A DNA stretch of 64,000 bases from G020351775 sp039588335. Its GTDB lineage: Bacteria; Gemmatimonadota; Gemmatimonadetes; Gemmatimonadales; GWC2-71-9. The stretch covers positions 3,321 through 67,320 of the forward strand of contig JBDGZZ010000003.1 in the NCBI GenBank assembly GCA_039588335.1. Direction: 5' to 3'. Position 1 is the first letter of the stretch, and each line of letters opens with the position of its first letter. Positions 35,126 through 43,780 of the stretch are shown one piece after another. The notes under the pieces were generated by a model. The model made no database searches. It was not told the origin of the DNA and saw only the letters and a list, made by a program, of their open reading frames with translations. Made by a program: the position numbers and the translations under genes.

Positions 35126-36791
35126 CGAGATCTTCGAGGCGCGGCCCGTGCATTTCCGGTCTGGCCAGGGCTTCCCGAATCTGCTTGCGGATTGCCCGAG
35201 CGCGCATGCGAGCGGTTGCTCCGCCGTAGCACAATTCCGCGATGGGTACTACATCCTCGTGCACGGGCTCTTCAGCGGCACGGGGCTCCGAAGACGGAAC
35301 CAAGGCCGGTTCCTGCTCCGCTGCCGTTCCGATCAACTCGTCGAGCGACGGTTCATCGGGAGAAAGACCCTCGACGAGACGCTCGTATTTGATCCAGCTC
35401 CCGACGAGATCGACGGTTTCTGCTTCAGGTTCCTTCTCCCTGGCCGCGGCAATCTCTTGCTCCGATTCTTCTACGACACTCAGGGGGACTTCCGCTGAGG
35501 GGGAGCGCGGGCGATTCAGTGCGCCGTCGGTTGGCACGGCCGGGGCCGGTTCGGGAGCTGCCGGAATCGCGCTGATCGCCGAACTCACACCCGACAGCAG
35601 ATCCACCAGCCGATGCTCCTCGCCGCCTGCCGAGGTGCTCAGGACCGCGCCCGCTTCACGCAGGTATGCGGCGAACTCCTTCGTATGAACAAGGGGGGCA
35701 CCCCTCGTCAGTGCAGCGCTAGCCTCGCGGGCGAATCTGGCGACCGCGTTCTCCAGCGGGCCCCCGCCGGCGATCATGAGGGATCGGAAAGTCGACGTCA
35801 GTGCGAGGGCTCTCATCTCGCGCTGAGTGTCCCACTGCGCGCGTTCCAGCTCGTCTGCAGCCTGTTTCAGATGCTCGCCGTGCGCAACCAACTCCAATCT
35901 GGCCAACCGGCCCGGGACGGCGACCTGGGTGCCTGCCGAAAGGATGTGGGGACCGATGTCGTCGTAATAGAGGTCTTGGATCGGAACTACCTCACCCGCG
36001 ACGTCCAACATTGCTCCGAACCGGCGCGCGAACTCACGGGCTTCGGGGGAATCGGGACGGGCTGCACCTGAGGCTGTGATCTCCTGAGCCGCATTGGTGA
36101 GAGCCCTGGCCGCGACGTCGAACAGCTGTGCGAGGTCGCTGGGATCGTCCACCGCTTTCTTTGCGACTGCGATGGCTCGCTCGACCCCGTCGAGGACTTC
36201 CGGCACCGGTGAGAGGTCGGGCAATCCCGCGAGTCCACGCAACGGCTGCATCGTCTTCACGAGTTCTTCCAACTGCTCCGGATGCGGTGTTTCCCTGAGC
36301 AGCTGTTTTGAGGTCTGATCCAGCGTGCTGGCAACAGTTGCGCTTTCCCGAGCAATGAACGCACGCGTGCCTGAGTCGAGACCCTCCTTTTCTTCCTCCT
36401 TGCGTGCCGCTTCGGCAACTGCACTACCAGCCGCGCTGTTCAACTCGGTGGCTACTTCCCGGGCCTTGGTCTCCTCCTCGTCCGTCCACTCGCCCACGGC
36501 TCGAACCAGGATCTTGAGGTCATCCACTGCGCTGGTAGCGATCTGCTTGTTGCCCGCATCCCACGGCACACGCTCCTCACGAATTGCCCGTGCCAAGTTT
36601 TCCAACCCCGCCGCCACCTCGCCTATGTGCTGCTCGTTGGCCATCAAGGCCGACCCTCTCAGCGCTCGGGCAAGGCGTACGAACTCCTCCTTGTCCGGTT
36701 GGCCAGAGGCGGACACCACGGCATCGAGGCGCTCGAGATACTCGCTCGCCTCCATTGCGAAGAATTCCTTCAATCCCATTCGGGCGTTCAT
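35076..36791 (-). CDS. HPt-like helical scaffold protein lacking the phospho-acceptor His
   Basis: The 571-residue protein begins with a helical bundle like an HPt domain (LKEFFAMEASEYLERLDAVV and EEFVRLARALRGSALMANEQ). At the place of the phosphorylated His (HTLKGSA in CheA-type HPt) it has R42-A-L-R-G-S-A. The middle is helical and Ala/Glu-rich, with several bundles (LEELVKTMQPLRGLAGLPDL, EYDDIGPH-type text at YYDDIGPHILSAG). From about 425 there is a proline-rich, acidic linker, and the C-terminus is helical again (ARAIRKQIREALARPEM). No kinase, receiver or output domain is seen. ATG 36791 is chosen; TTG 36812 and ATG 36779 are alternatives. The function is unknown. Confidence 0.6.
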   Translation of the reverse strand: MNARMGLKEFFAMEASEYLERLDAVVSASGQPDKEEFVRLARALRGSALMANEQHIGEVAAGLENLARAIREERVPWDAGNKQIATSAVDDLKILVRAVGEWTDEEETKAREVATELNSAAGSAVAEAARKEEEKEGLDSGTRAFIARESATVASTLDQTSKQLLRETPHPEQLEELVKTMQPLRGLAGLPDLSPVPEVLDGVERAIAVAKKAVDDPSDLAQLFDVAARALTNAAQEITASGAARPDSPEAREFARRFGAMLDVAGEVVPIQDLYYDDIGPHILSAGTQVAVPGRLARLELVAHGEHLKQAADELERAQWDTQREMRALALTSTFRSLMIAGGGPLENAVARFAREASAALTRGAPLVHTKEFAAYLREAGAVLSTSAGGEEHRLVDLLSGVSSAISAIPAAPEPAPAVPTDGALNRPRSPSAEVPLSVVEESEQEIAAAREKEPEAETVDLVGSWIKYERLVEGLSPDEPSLDELIGTAAEQEPALVPSSEPRAAEEPVHEDVVPIAELCYGGATARMRARAIRKQIREALARPEMHGPRLEDLVDELLDLVDLSAGQQE

Positions 36792-36840
36792 CGTCTTTGA
36801 TCTCAGGTCCAAGCTAAGCTACGGTTGCTCTCCCACCCGG

Positions 36841-37563
36841 TCAACGAGCAGCATCCATGAGGGATCGCATTTCTCGGACCGCCTCCTCCATTCCGACCGT
36901 AATACTGCGGCTCACTATGCTATGCCCGATGTTCAACTCTTCGATTTCACGGATGGCCGCCACCGACTGGACATTGTCGTACGTGAGGCCGTGACCGGCG
37001 TGAACTGCCAGGCCTGCTGCCTTGGCGTGGTGAACCGCCGTGCGCAGCCGCTCGATCGGGTCGTCCGATGTCAGGTAGTGGTTGGCGTACTCACCAGTGT
37101 GCAGTTCGACTGCCGACGCATTCAGTTCAGCCGCGCGGTCGATCGTGGCCAGGTCCGGATCGATGAACAGGCTCACCGTGATTCCGGCCGTTCTCAGCTT
37201 GTCGATGGTGTCAATCAACCTTGGATCGGTTTGCCCTTCCGCCCCGAGGTCCAGACCTCCCTCCGTCGTGATCTCTTCGCGTTTTTCAGGGACCAAGGTG
37301 GCGTGATCTGGCTCCAACTCGAGGGCGAGCCCCAGGATGTCGGCTGCAGTAGCGAGTTCCAGGTTCAGGGCCGTGGTCACACTCTCCGCAATCATCCGCA
37401 CATCGTTATCTTGAATGTGGCGCCGGTCCTCTCGGAGGTGTACGGTAATACCGTCGGCTCCCCCTCGTTCGCAGAGGCTAGCCGCTTCCTGAGGGGACGG
37501 CTCGGCCGCCCTTCTTGCCTGTCTGATCGTGGCCACGTGATCTACGTTTACGTAAAGGCGCAT
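36841..37563 (-). CDS. pdxJ: Pyridoxine 5'-phosphate synthase
   Basis: The 240-residue TIM-barrel enzyme condenses 1-deoxyxylulose 5-phosphate with 3-amino-2-oxopropyl phosphate. It begins MRLYVNVDHVATIRQARR and shows GADGITVHLREDRRHIQDND, LELATAADILGLALELEPD, a Glu-rich KREEITTEGGLDL, AVELHTGEYAN and AGHGLTYDNV, all family motifs. The longer frame from 37641 is rejected because the fold begins at 37563. It is divergent from a lipoprotein gene 45 bp away, so promoters for both lie in or overlap that gap. Confidence 0.95.
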   Translation of the reverse strand: MRLYVNVDHVATIRQARRAAEPSPQEAASLCERGGADGITVHLREDRRHIQDNDVRMIAESVTTALNLELATAADILGLALELEPDHATLVPEKREEITTEGGLDLGAEGQTDPRLIDTIDKLRTAGITVSLFIDPDLATIDRAAELNASAVELHTGEYANHYLTSDDPIERLRTAVHHAKAAGLAVHAGHGLTYDNVQSVAAIREIEELNIGHSIVSRSITVGMEEAVREMRSLMDAAR

Positions 37564-37608
37564 CGCCGCCTTGCCCCACTTTCGGGAACCGTATAGGATT
37601 CGAACCGA

Positions 37609-38094
37609 ATGAACTTCACGACAATTAGAGGGATTACGCAAGCGTCGCGGCCAGTCGCCGCGGTAGCTGTTGCCGCAGCCACCCTGTCATGTGGCTCGCA
37701 GGGTGGATCGAGCGGCCCCGCACCAGTCAGTCCCGACGCTACTGTGGTTGCCTTTCTCAGTGCCGTCCGCTCCGGGGATCTGCAAGACATGTCCCAGCTA
37801 TGGGGAAATGCCCGGGGACTGGCTGCAGATCAGATGGATTCGGAGACGCTGGAACAGCGGCTGACGATCACCAGGATCTACCTGGAACACCAGGCGTATG
37901 CGATCATTGAGCGGCCACCCGACGCGGTTGTCAGCGTTGCATCTGACGAGCAGGTGGTCTGGGTCCGGCTAACCCGTAGGGGATGTGCCCCCATTGTGCC
38001 GTTCACGCTCACGAGGTTCGGCGACCGGTGGCTGATCCGGAACGTCGATCTCGAAGCGGTGGGGAATCCCGAACGGCAGTGTTCCGCTCGGTAG
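37609..38094 (+). CDS. Small lipoprotein of unknown function
   Basis: The 161-residue product has a lipoprotein signal ending in TLSC (AAVAVAAATLSCGSQG) followed by a Gly/Ser-rich spacer. The mature part looks like an NTF2-like fold (TVVAFLSAVRSGDLQDMSQL near its start, LTRFGDRWLIRNVDLEAVGN at its end). No family is assigned with confidence. It is convergent with the methylmalonyl-CoA epimerase gene, 12 nt apart. Confidence 0.65.
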   Translation: MNFTTIRGITQASRPVAAVAVAAATLSCGSQGGSSGPAPVSPDATVVAFLSAVRSGDLQDMSQLWGNARGLAADQMDSETLEQRLTITRIYLEHQAYAIIERPPDAVVSVASDEQVVWVRLTRRGCAPIVPFTLTRFGDRWLIRNVDLEAVGNPERQCSAR

Positions 38095-38106
38095 TCGCCG
38101 AGTGGC

Positions 38107-38505
38107 CTACTCGGTGAGTTCCAACAAGATCCCACCGGCGGCTTTGGGGTGAACAAAAGCCACCCGCCGGCCTCCAGCGCCTGGTCTTGGGGTTTCGTCG
38201 ACTAGCTGGAAGCCCAGTCTGCGACACTCGCTGAGCGTGTGGTCGAGATCGGAGACTCGGTAACAAATGTGATGAATGCCGGGGCCCCGTTTCTCGATGA
38301 ACTTGGCGACGGGGCTGTCTGGAGCGGTCGGCTCCAACAGTTCGACCTCTACATCGCCGAACTGGATGGAAACAATTGTGGAGCCGTCCGCCGTTACAGG
38401 AGAGGACGGCTCGCACCTCAGGACGTCGCGGTAGATGGCCAAGGCTCCGCTGAGGTCGGAGACGGCCACCCCGATGTGGGCGATTCGAGCGTCAGGTTCG
38501 ATCAC
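38107..38505 (-). CDS. mce: Methylmalonyl-CoA epimerase
   Basis: The 132-residue glyoxalase-fold protein has the metal ligands His (RIAHIGVAV), His (GPGIHHICYRV) and the terminal Glu (GGILLELTE), plus EVELLEPT and RPGAGGRRVAFVHPK. It interconverts the R and S forms of methylmalonyl-CoA in propionate metabolism. The start is GTG 38505, with GGAGGT about 3 nt before it; the upstream frame to 38544 is not family-like. The mutase genes are not in the window. Confidence 0.88.
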   Translation of the reverse strand: MIEPDARIAHIGVAVSDLSGALAIYRDVLRCEPSSPVTADGSTIVSIQFGDVEVELLEPTAPDSPVAKFIEKRGPGIHHICYRVSDLDHTLSECRRLGFQLVDETPRPGAGGRRVAFVHPKAAGGILLELTE

Positions 38506-38585
38506 GGGACCTCCGTGAATAAGCGTACAAGTGCTCTGACCCAAACGGGTCCTGTAGCGCGCAACATAACGTGGGGGAGTTTGTC

Positions 38586-38918
38586 ATGGCAGGGACGGAA
38601 TTGCTCTTGGAAGTAACCGACGACACGTTCGCACAGGAGGTCGAGCAGCACCAGGGGCTGACCCTGGTGGATTTTTGGGCTACCTGGTGCGGACCGTGTC
38701 ACGTCATAGCCCCGGTTGTGGCGCAGCTCGCTGAGGAATACGAAGGCAGGTTGAAGGTAGCCAAGCTGAATGTGGACAACAGTCCGAAAACCCCAATGCA
38801 GTTCAACGTGAGGTCCATCCCGACGCTGTTGCTGTTCAAGGATGGGTCGCTCGCAGAGACAGTCGTGGGCGCTGTGCCCAAACAGTACCTCGTCGAACGG
38901 ATCGAGCAGCACTTTTAG
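38586..38918 (+). CDS. trxA: Thioredoxin
   Basis: The 110-residue protein has the active site FWATWCGPCHV (C35, C38), the conserved Asp in VDFWA, and the cis-Pro loop VRSIPTLLLFKDG. It is a full-length thioredoxin with no signal peptide. A GGGGGAG site is 5-6 nt before ATG 38586. It is divergent from mce, and a 100-bp gap without clear signals separates it from rsmI. Confidence 0.94.
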   Translation: MAGTELLLEVTDDTFAQEVEQHQGLTLVDFWATWCGPCHVIAPVVAQLAEEYEGRLKVAKLNVDNSPKTPMQFNVRSIPTLLLFKDGSLAETVVGAVPKQYLVERIEQHF

Positions 38919-39018
38919 CGAGTAGTCATGGACGCTCGCCGTTCTTCGGCAGAGGAATGATTGCGGCGCGCGGCGAAACAGAGCCCGCGCCGCTCTTGCT
39001 GCCTGCCTGAAAGGAACC

Positions 39019-39846
39019 GTGCCTGGTACGCTGTACGTGGTCGCAACACCCCTGGGGAACCTGGGTGATCTTTCGGAGCGCGCCACTCAGGTGTTGCAGG
39101 CTGTTGCTCTGGTTGCCGCGGAAGACACTCGCCGGGCCCGCAAGCTACTCAATCACGTCGGTGCTCATCCGACGGTTGTGAGCTATCACGCGCACTCCAA
39201 GGAAAGCAGGACCGCGCAGTTGGAAGACGCACTGTCGAGCGATACCGACGTTGCCCTGCTGACCGATGCAGGGACCCCCGCGGTCAGTGATCCGGGCGGT
39301 GAACTGGTGGCACGCGCCAGGGCAGCCGGAGCCAACGTAGTGCCGATTCCCGGTCCATCCGCCGTGAGCACGGCACTCAGTGTGGCAGGACTCCCGGCCG
39401 ACCGCTACACCTTTCTTGGTTTTCTCCCTCGCAAAGGGGCCGATCGTAAGAAGTTGCTGACGGAGATCGCGGCAAGTCGCTGGACCGTGGTAGTCTTCGA
39501 GGCGGCCAACCGTCTCGTACATTTGCTGGAGGGGTTGGCGGCCAACTGTGGTAACGATCGCGCCGCAGTTGTTGCTCGCGAACTGACGAAGATCCACGAA
39601 GAAATCAGGAGTGGAAACCTCGCCGATCTGGCGGTTTACTACCAGGAGAACCCACCCCGTGGTGAGGTAACGGTTCTAATCGGTGGCGGTGGCTCTTCGA
39701 GTCGGGAACCCGACGAAGATGGTGCGCGGGAGCTGGCGCGCAGATTGCTCGATGAAGGCATGACTCGGAGAGATGCTGCGATCCGAGTGGCAGAGGAAAT
39801 GGCCATGCCCCGTAGGACGGCATACAAGCTGGTTACGGAACTATGA
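39019..39846 (+). CDS. rsmI: 16S rRNA C1402 ribose 2'-O-methyltransferase
   Basis: The 275-residue SAM-dependent methyltransferase has the family start GTLYVVATPLGNLGDLSERA, the AAEDTRRARKLLNH motif, LLTDAGTPAVSDPGG, VVPIPGPSAVSTAL and FLGFLPRKG. A C-terminal helical region follows (ELARRLLDEGMTRRDAAIRV). It starts at a GTG with an AAAGGAA site upstream. It opens the eight-gene chain, and its stop overlaps the DUF4159 start (ATGA). Confidence 0.95.
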   Translation: MPGTLYVVATPLGNLGDLSERATQVLQAVALVAAEDTRRARKLLNHVGAHPTVVSYHAHSKESRTAQLEDALSSDTDVALLTDAGTPAVSDPGGELVARARAAGANVVPIPGPSAVSTALSVAGLPADRYTFLGFLPRKGADRKKLLTEIAASRWTVVVFEAANRLVHLLEGLAANCGNDRAAVVARELTKIHEEIRSGNLADLAVYYQENPPRGEVTVLIGGGGSSSREPDEDGARELARRLLDEGMTRRDAAIRVAEEMAMPRRTAYKLVTEL

Positions 39847-40508
39847 GTGATCTTGCATGCATCGTCATGTGCGTGGCTGCCCTTGGTGGTGCGGTGAAGA
39901 GCCAGGAGTCGCCTATCACGATAGGGCGCCTGCAGTACGATGGTGGCGGGGACTGGTACGCAAACCCGTCCAGTATCCCCAACCTGCTCGAGGCGATCCG
40001 TGAGCGTACGTCACTGCCGGTCACGAGCAGGGAACGGGTTGTTCGACTCACCAGCCCGGACCTCTGGGAAGTGCCCTACCTGCACATGACCGGACACGGG
40101 AACGTGCTGTTTTCCGAGGATGAAGTGGCGGCTTTGCGCCGCTATCTCGAGAACGGAGGGTTCCTTCATGCCGACGACAATTATGGCCTGGACGAGTCGT
40201 TCCGGCGTGAGATGGCCCGCATCTTTCCGGACCAGGAACTCGTGGAGATTCCTCTGGATCATGAGGTGTACCATGTGTTCTACGAGTTCCCTCAAGGGAT
40301 TCCCAAGGTGCACGAGCATGACGGATTGCCGGCCCAGGCGTTCGGTCTTTTTCTCGGTGACCGCCTTGTGGTGTTCTACAGCTACCAGTCGGATCTTGGA
40401 GACGGGTGGGAAGATCCCGAAGTTCACGAAGACGCGGACAGCGTACGGGAATCAGCTCTTCAGATGGGGGTCAACCTCTTTGTGTATGCAGTGACGGCGA
40501 GCCGATGA
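39843..40508 (+). CDS. DUF4159 secreted protein
   Basis: The 221-residue product has a short N-terminal hydrophobic stretch (LACIVMCVAALGGAV), then DUF4159 text: ITIGRLQYDGGGDWYANPSS, LWEVPYLHMTGHGNVLFSED, LRRYLENGGFLHADDNYG and FYSYQSDLGDGWEDPE. The fold of this family resembles class I glutamine amidotransferases. In Bacteroidetes and relatives it commonly lies with DUF4175 and MoxR/BatA-type genes; here DUF4175 follows with a 4-nt ATGA overlap. Function not known. Confidence 0.8.
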   Translation: MSDLACIVMCVAALGGAVKSQESPITIGRLQYDGGGDWYANPSSIPNLLEAIRERTSLPVTSRERVVRLTSPDLWEVPYLHMTGHGNVLFSEDEVAALRRYLENGGFLHADDNYGLDESFRREMARIFPDQELVEIPLDHEVYHVFYEFPQGIPKVHEHDGLPAQAFGLFLGDRLVVFYSYQSDLGDGWEDPEVHEDADSVRESALQMGVNLFVYAVTASR

Positions 40509-43500
40509 CACAGACGCAGTACTGGTTGGAGAAGAATGGTGCACCTTTCGCACGCAGGTTGGTGGCAGCTGGAGTTCTGCTGACAGGTGGACTCGTGCTG
40601 GCGGCGTTGTGCGTCGGTGTGGTTTTGGGACGAGCGGGAACTTACAGGATCTTGCCGCCCGTGGTCGTCTTTGGATGGGTGGGAGCGGCAGCAGTAGTGG
40701 TCTGGGGTGGTGTCTGGGTCAGACGCTTGCTAGCGGGAGTGAGACCGGTTGCGCTCGCCAGACAGGTGGAGCTGCGCCGTGGTCTGAGGCACGGCTCGAT
40801 CGGAGGAATGGTCGAGTGGTCGGGAAAGGCTGGGAGCGCAGAACTGGCTCAACTGGCAGACCGGCGTGCAGTGGAGTGGTTGGGCGAGCACGGGCCAGCA
40901 GCTTTGGAAGGTACGACCAAGCATGCGAGGAAGGCGCTTCGAAACGGTGCAGCCGTCCTCCTTGCCGGAGTCGGTGCGTTCGTCGTCTCGGGTCCGAATA
41001 CCGGCGGTGCCTCTCAATTCTGGAATCCGATCGCAACCTTGACGGGACCGCTGGGTGCAGTGGAACTGACGGTGGACAGATCGGTGGTTCAGCGCGGTGA
41101 CAGCATACTGGTGACGGTCAACGCCCGAGGTCGTCGGAGTGCCCTTCTGTCCGTGCGCGCCCCAGGCGAACCGTGGGATTCGAGAGATTTGAATCTCGAC
41201 TCGGCCGGAGCCGCGACTCTCATTCTGGGCCCGCTGGACAGTGACCGTTTTCTGACGGCTGTTAGTGGCAGGCGGCATACGGACACGTTGCACGTTCGCG
41301 TGCTGTTCCCGGCTTTCATTACCGACCTCGAAATGCTCGCGCGGTTCCCGGAACACGTTGGGCGTCCGGACGAACCGCTCGTGCCTGGACTAGACACGAT
41401 AGCGCTTCCAGTGGGAACCCGTGTGCTCACGCGAGGGCGATTGACGCTTGCTCTCGATACGGTCGAATGGAGGTCGAGTGCGGTGGCGGTTCCCCTCGCC
41501 CGAGATGGAGAGGCTTTCTCAGGGGTCCTGGTGGTCACACGAACGCGACACTGGAGTCTCTACCTGAGGACCGTGCAGGGCGACTCTCTGGAGGAGGAAC
41601 CGCCGGAGCTGAACATCCTCGCGGTGCGTGATGCTCCCCCCGAAATTGCGGTGCCCATCCCTGGCGCTGACACGGCCGCTCCCGTTTCGCTGCGGCAACT
41701 GTTGGTGATAGATGCCCGGGATGACTACGGGCTGACCGACACGGAACTCATTAGCTGGCGCGTGAGCCGGTTTGGCACGGCCAGCGAGCCCGTGGTGGAA
41801 CAGGTACCCCTTCCGGGGCCGACCACGGATCGCGCCGTCCTCCAGTGGATGCTCGATCTGAACGGTCGAGGGTTTCTGCCGGGCGACACGGCCCATTTCA
41901 AGGTCAGAGTGCGTGACAATGCGCCGACATCGCAGTTGGGCGAGAGCAGGGAATACTCCCTTTGGCTTCCCTCTATGGCCGAGCTGCGTGACGACGTGAG
42001 CGCGCGATCGCAGTCAGTGCAAGAGCGAGCTGATTCACTGCTGGAAGCGCAAAGGGAGCTAGCCCAGGAGTTGGAAGACCTGGCAGCCGCGAGAGAACGA
42101 GGTGAGTCGGACGTGTCGGGGAACACCGACGAGCTGCCCTTCAACTCAGTCGAGCAGGCACAGCAACTGTCTGACCGCCAGGAGGAGGCGATCGAAAGGG
42201 CGCAGCGGCTTCAGGACGAGTTGGAACAACTGTCGGAGGCGGCGTGGTCCGCCGGCATCACGGATCCGGAGTTCCACTCCCAGTTGCGTGACCTGGCAGA
42301 CCTCCTAGAGCAGGCGCTCACCGAAGAGCTGAGGCAACGCCTCGAGGCTCTACGAGAAGCCGTGGAGAACCTGGATGCCGAGAGCGCCCGCGAGGCTCTG
42401 AAGGAGTTGGCCGAGTCTGCCGAAGAACTACACCAGCAACTGGAGCGGGGCAGGGAGTTGTTCGAACGGGCCGCCATCGAAGGGCAGATGTCGACGCTCG
42501 CGGAAGAGGCGGACGAGCTGTCCTCCCGACAAGAAGAGTGGAACGAAGCCGTCGAGCGGGAGTTGAGTGACAGTGCGCTGGCAGCTCAGGAAGAAGAGTT
42601 ATACGCCCGTGCCGATTCGCTGGCTGCCCGGTTGGAAGAACTGGCTCAGGCACTCGAACAGTCGGGGAAGGAGGGCGAAGACCTGCAGCAGTCCTCTCAG
42701 ACGGCGGGTGACGCTGCGGGAGAAATGCAGCAGGCAGCACAGCAGGCGAGCCAAGGGGAGCGGGAGCGAGCCAAGCAATCGGGTGAGTCTGCGGGCGAAT
42801 CTCTCGAACCGCTGGCCGATGACCTGCGGCAGCAGCGCGACGAGTTGCGCGAGAGCTGGCGGCAGGAGGTGGTGGACGCCATGGATCGAGCGCTGGTCGA
42901 GACCGCCCGTCTCGCTCAGCAACAGCAGGAGGTGATGGAGCGGTTGAATCGAGGCGATTCAGGCCCCGAGGTCAGGGCCGCTCAGGCGGCCGTCCGTTCC
43001 GGAGTGGACAAGCTGCTGGAGCAGTTGCAGGGAGCTGCCGGCAAGAACGCCCTGGTCTCACCTCAGCTGGGTACTGCATTGGGATTCTCCAAGGTCCGCA
43101 TGTCCGAGTCACTCGACCAAATGCAGAGGGCTAGCCCCAACACACGTCAGGCCGGGGAGATGGCAGGAGAAGCTCTCGACGGCTTGAACGCCATGGCCTA
43201 CGCACTGCTGCGCAGCCGGGCCGATGTTGCGGGCGCGGAGTCCGGCTCAGGTCTGGGCGAGGCAATGGAGCGCCTGGCTCAGATGGCGGAGCAACAGGGA
43301 CAGTTGAATGGGCAGACGAGTAGCATGTCGTCGCTGATGCCGGACCCGACGCAGCAGATGCTGCAAGACTTGCAGGCACTTGCACAGCAGCAGCGCTTGC
43401 TGGCCGATCAATTGGATCGTTTGCAGGCTGAAGGTGAACTCGGGGGAATGGACGAACTGGCGGAAGAAGCCAGGGAACTGGCGCGCGCATTGGAAGCTGC

Positions 43501-43780
43501 TCGACTCGACCAGGAGACGGTGGAGCGTCAGGAGCGGCTGTTCCGGCGCCTACTCGATGCGGGGCGTACGCTGCGTAGTGAAGAGGAAGATCAACGGGAG
43601 GAGCGGGTGAGCGAAACAGCGGATCCCCGTAACGTCCGGCTGCCGACTGATGCGCAACTGCCGGGAGCCTCCGGACCCAGGTTCCCTTATCCGACCTGGG
43701 AGCAACTCCGATCCCTTTCGCCAGACGAGCGCCGGCTCATACTCGACTACTTCCGCAGGCTGAATGGTGGACGCCCCTAG
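40505..43780 (+). CDS. DUF4175-like membrane protein with long coiled coils
   Basis: The 1091-residue protein has three hydrophobic segments near the N-terminus (about 18-42, 52-75 and 147-163), then beta-rich Ig-like text (AVELTVDRSVVQRGDSILVTV, VDARDDYGL-type IDARDDYGLTDTEL) up to residue 500. From about 510 to the end lie long Glu/Gln/Ala-rich coiled coils (QERADSLLEAQRELAQELED, LAEEADELSSRQEEWNEAVE). This layout fits DUF4175. ATG 40505 overlaps the DUF4159 stop (ATGA); the frame is open further back to 40406 but that part overlaps DUF4159. It probably senses or handles envelope stress, but this is a guess. Confidence 0.8.
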   Translation: MTQTQYWLEKNGAPFARRLVAAGVLLTGGLVLAALCVGVVLGRAGTYRILPPVVVFGWVGAAAVVVWGGVWVRRLLAGVRPVALARQVELRRGLRHGSIGGMVEWSGKAGSAELAQLADRRAVEWLGEHGPAALEGTTKHARKALRNGAAVLLAGVGAFVVSGPNTGGASQFWNPIATLTGPLGAVELTVDRSVVQRGDSILVTVNARGRRSALLSVRAPGEPWDSRDLNLDSAGAATLILGPLDSDRFLTAVSGRRHTDTLHVRVLFPAFITDLEMLARFPEHVGRPDEPLVPGLDTIALPVGTRVLTRGRLTLALDTVEWRSSAVAVPLARDGEAFSGVLVVTRTRHWSLYLRTVQGDSLEEEPPELNILAVRDAPPEIAVPIPGADTAAPVSLRQLLVIDARDDYGLTDTELISWRVSRFGTASEPVVEQVPLPGPTTDRAVLQWMLDLNGRGFLPGDTAHFKVRVRDNAPTSQLGESREYSLWLPSMAELRDDVSARSQSVQERADSLLEAQRELAQELEDLAAARERGESDVSGNTDELPFNSVEQAQQLSDRQEEAIERAQRLQDELEQLSEAAWSAGITDPEFHSQLRDLADLLEQALTEELRQRLEALREAVENLDAESAREALKELAESAEELHQQLERGRELFERAAIEGQMSTLAEEADELSSRQEEWNEAVERELSDSALAAQEEELYARADSLAARLEELAQALEQSGKEGEDLQQSSQTAGDAAGEMQQAAQQASQGERERAKQSGESAGESLEPLADDLRQQRDELRESWRQEVVDAMDRALVETARLAQQQQEVMERLNRGDSGPEVRAAQAAVRSGVDKLLEQLQGAAGKNALVSPQLGTALGFSKVRMSESLDQMQRASPNTRQAGEMAGEALDGLNAMAYALLRSRADVAGAESGSGLGEAMERLAQMAEQQGQLNGQTSSMSSLMPDPTQQMLQDLQALAQQQRLLADQLDRLQAEGELGGMDELAEEARELARALEAARLDQETVERQERLFRRLLDAGRTLRSEEEDQREERVSETADPRNVRLPTDAQLPGASGPRFPYPTWEQLRSLSPDERRLILDYFRRLNGGRP

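Noticed and set aside
36325..37596. Plus-strand open frame of 423 codons
   Set aside because: Antisense to the HPt-like gene and to pdxJ, which has clear family motifs; the translation is Ser/Arg-rich and unlike a protein.
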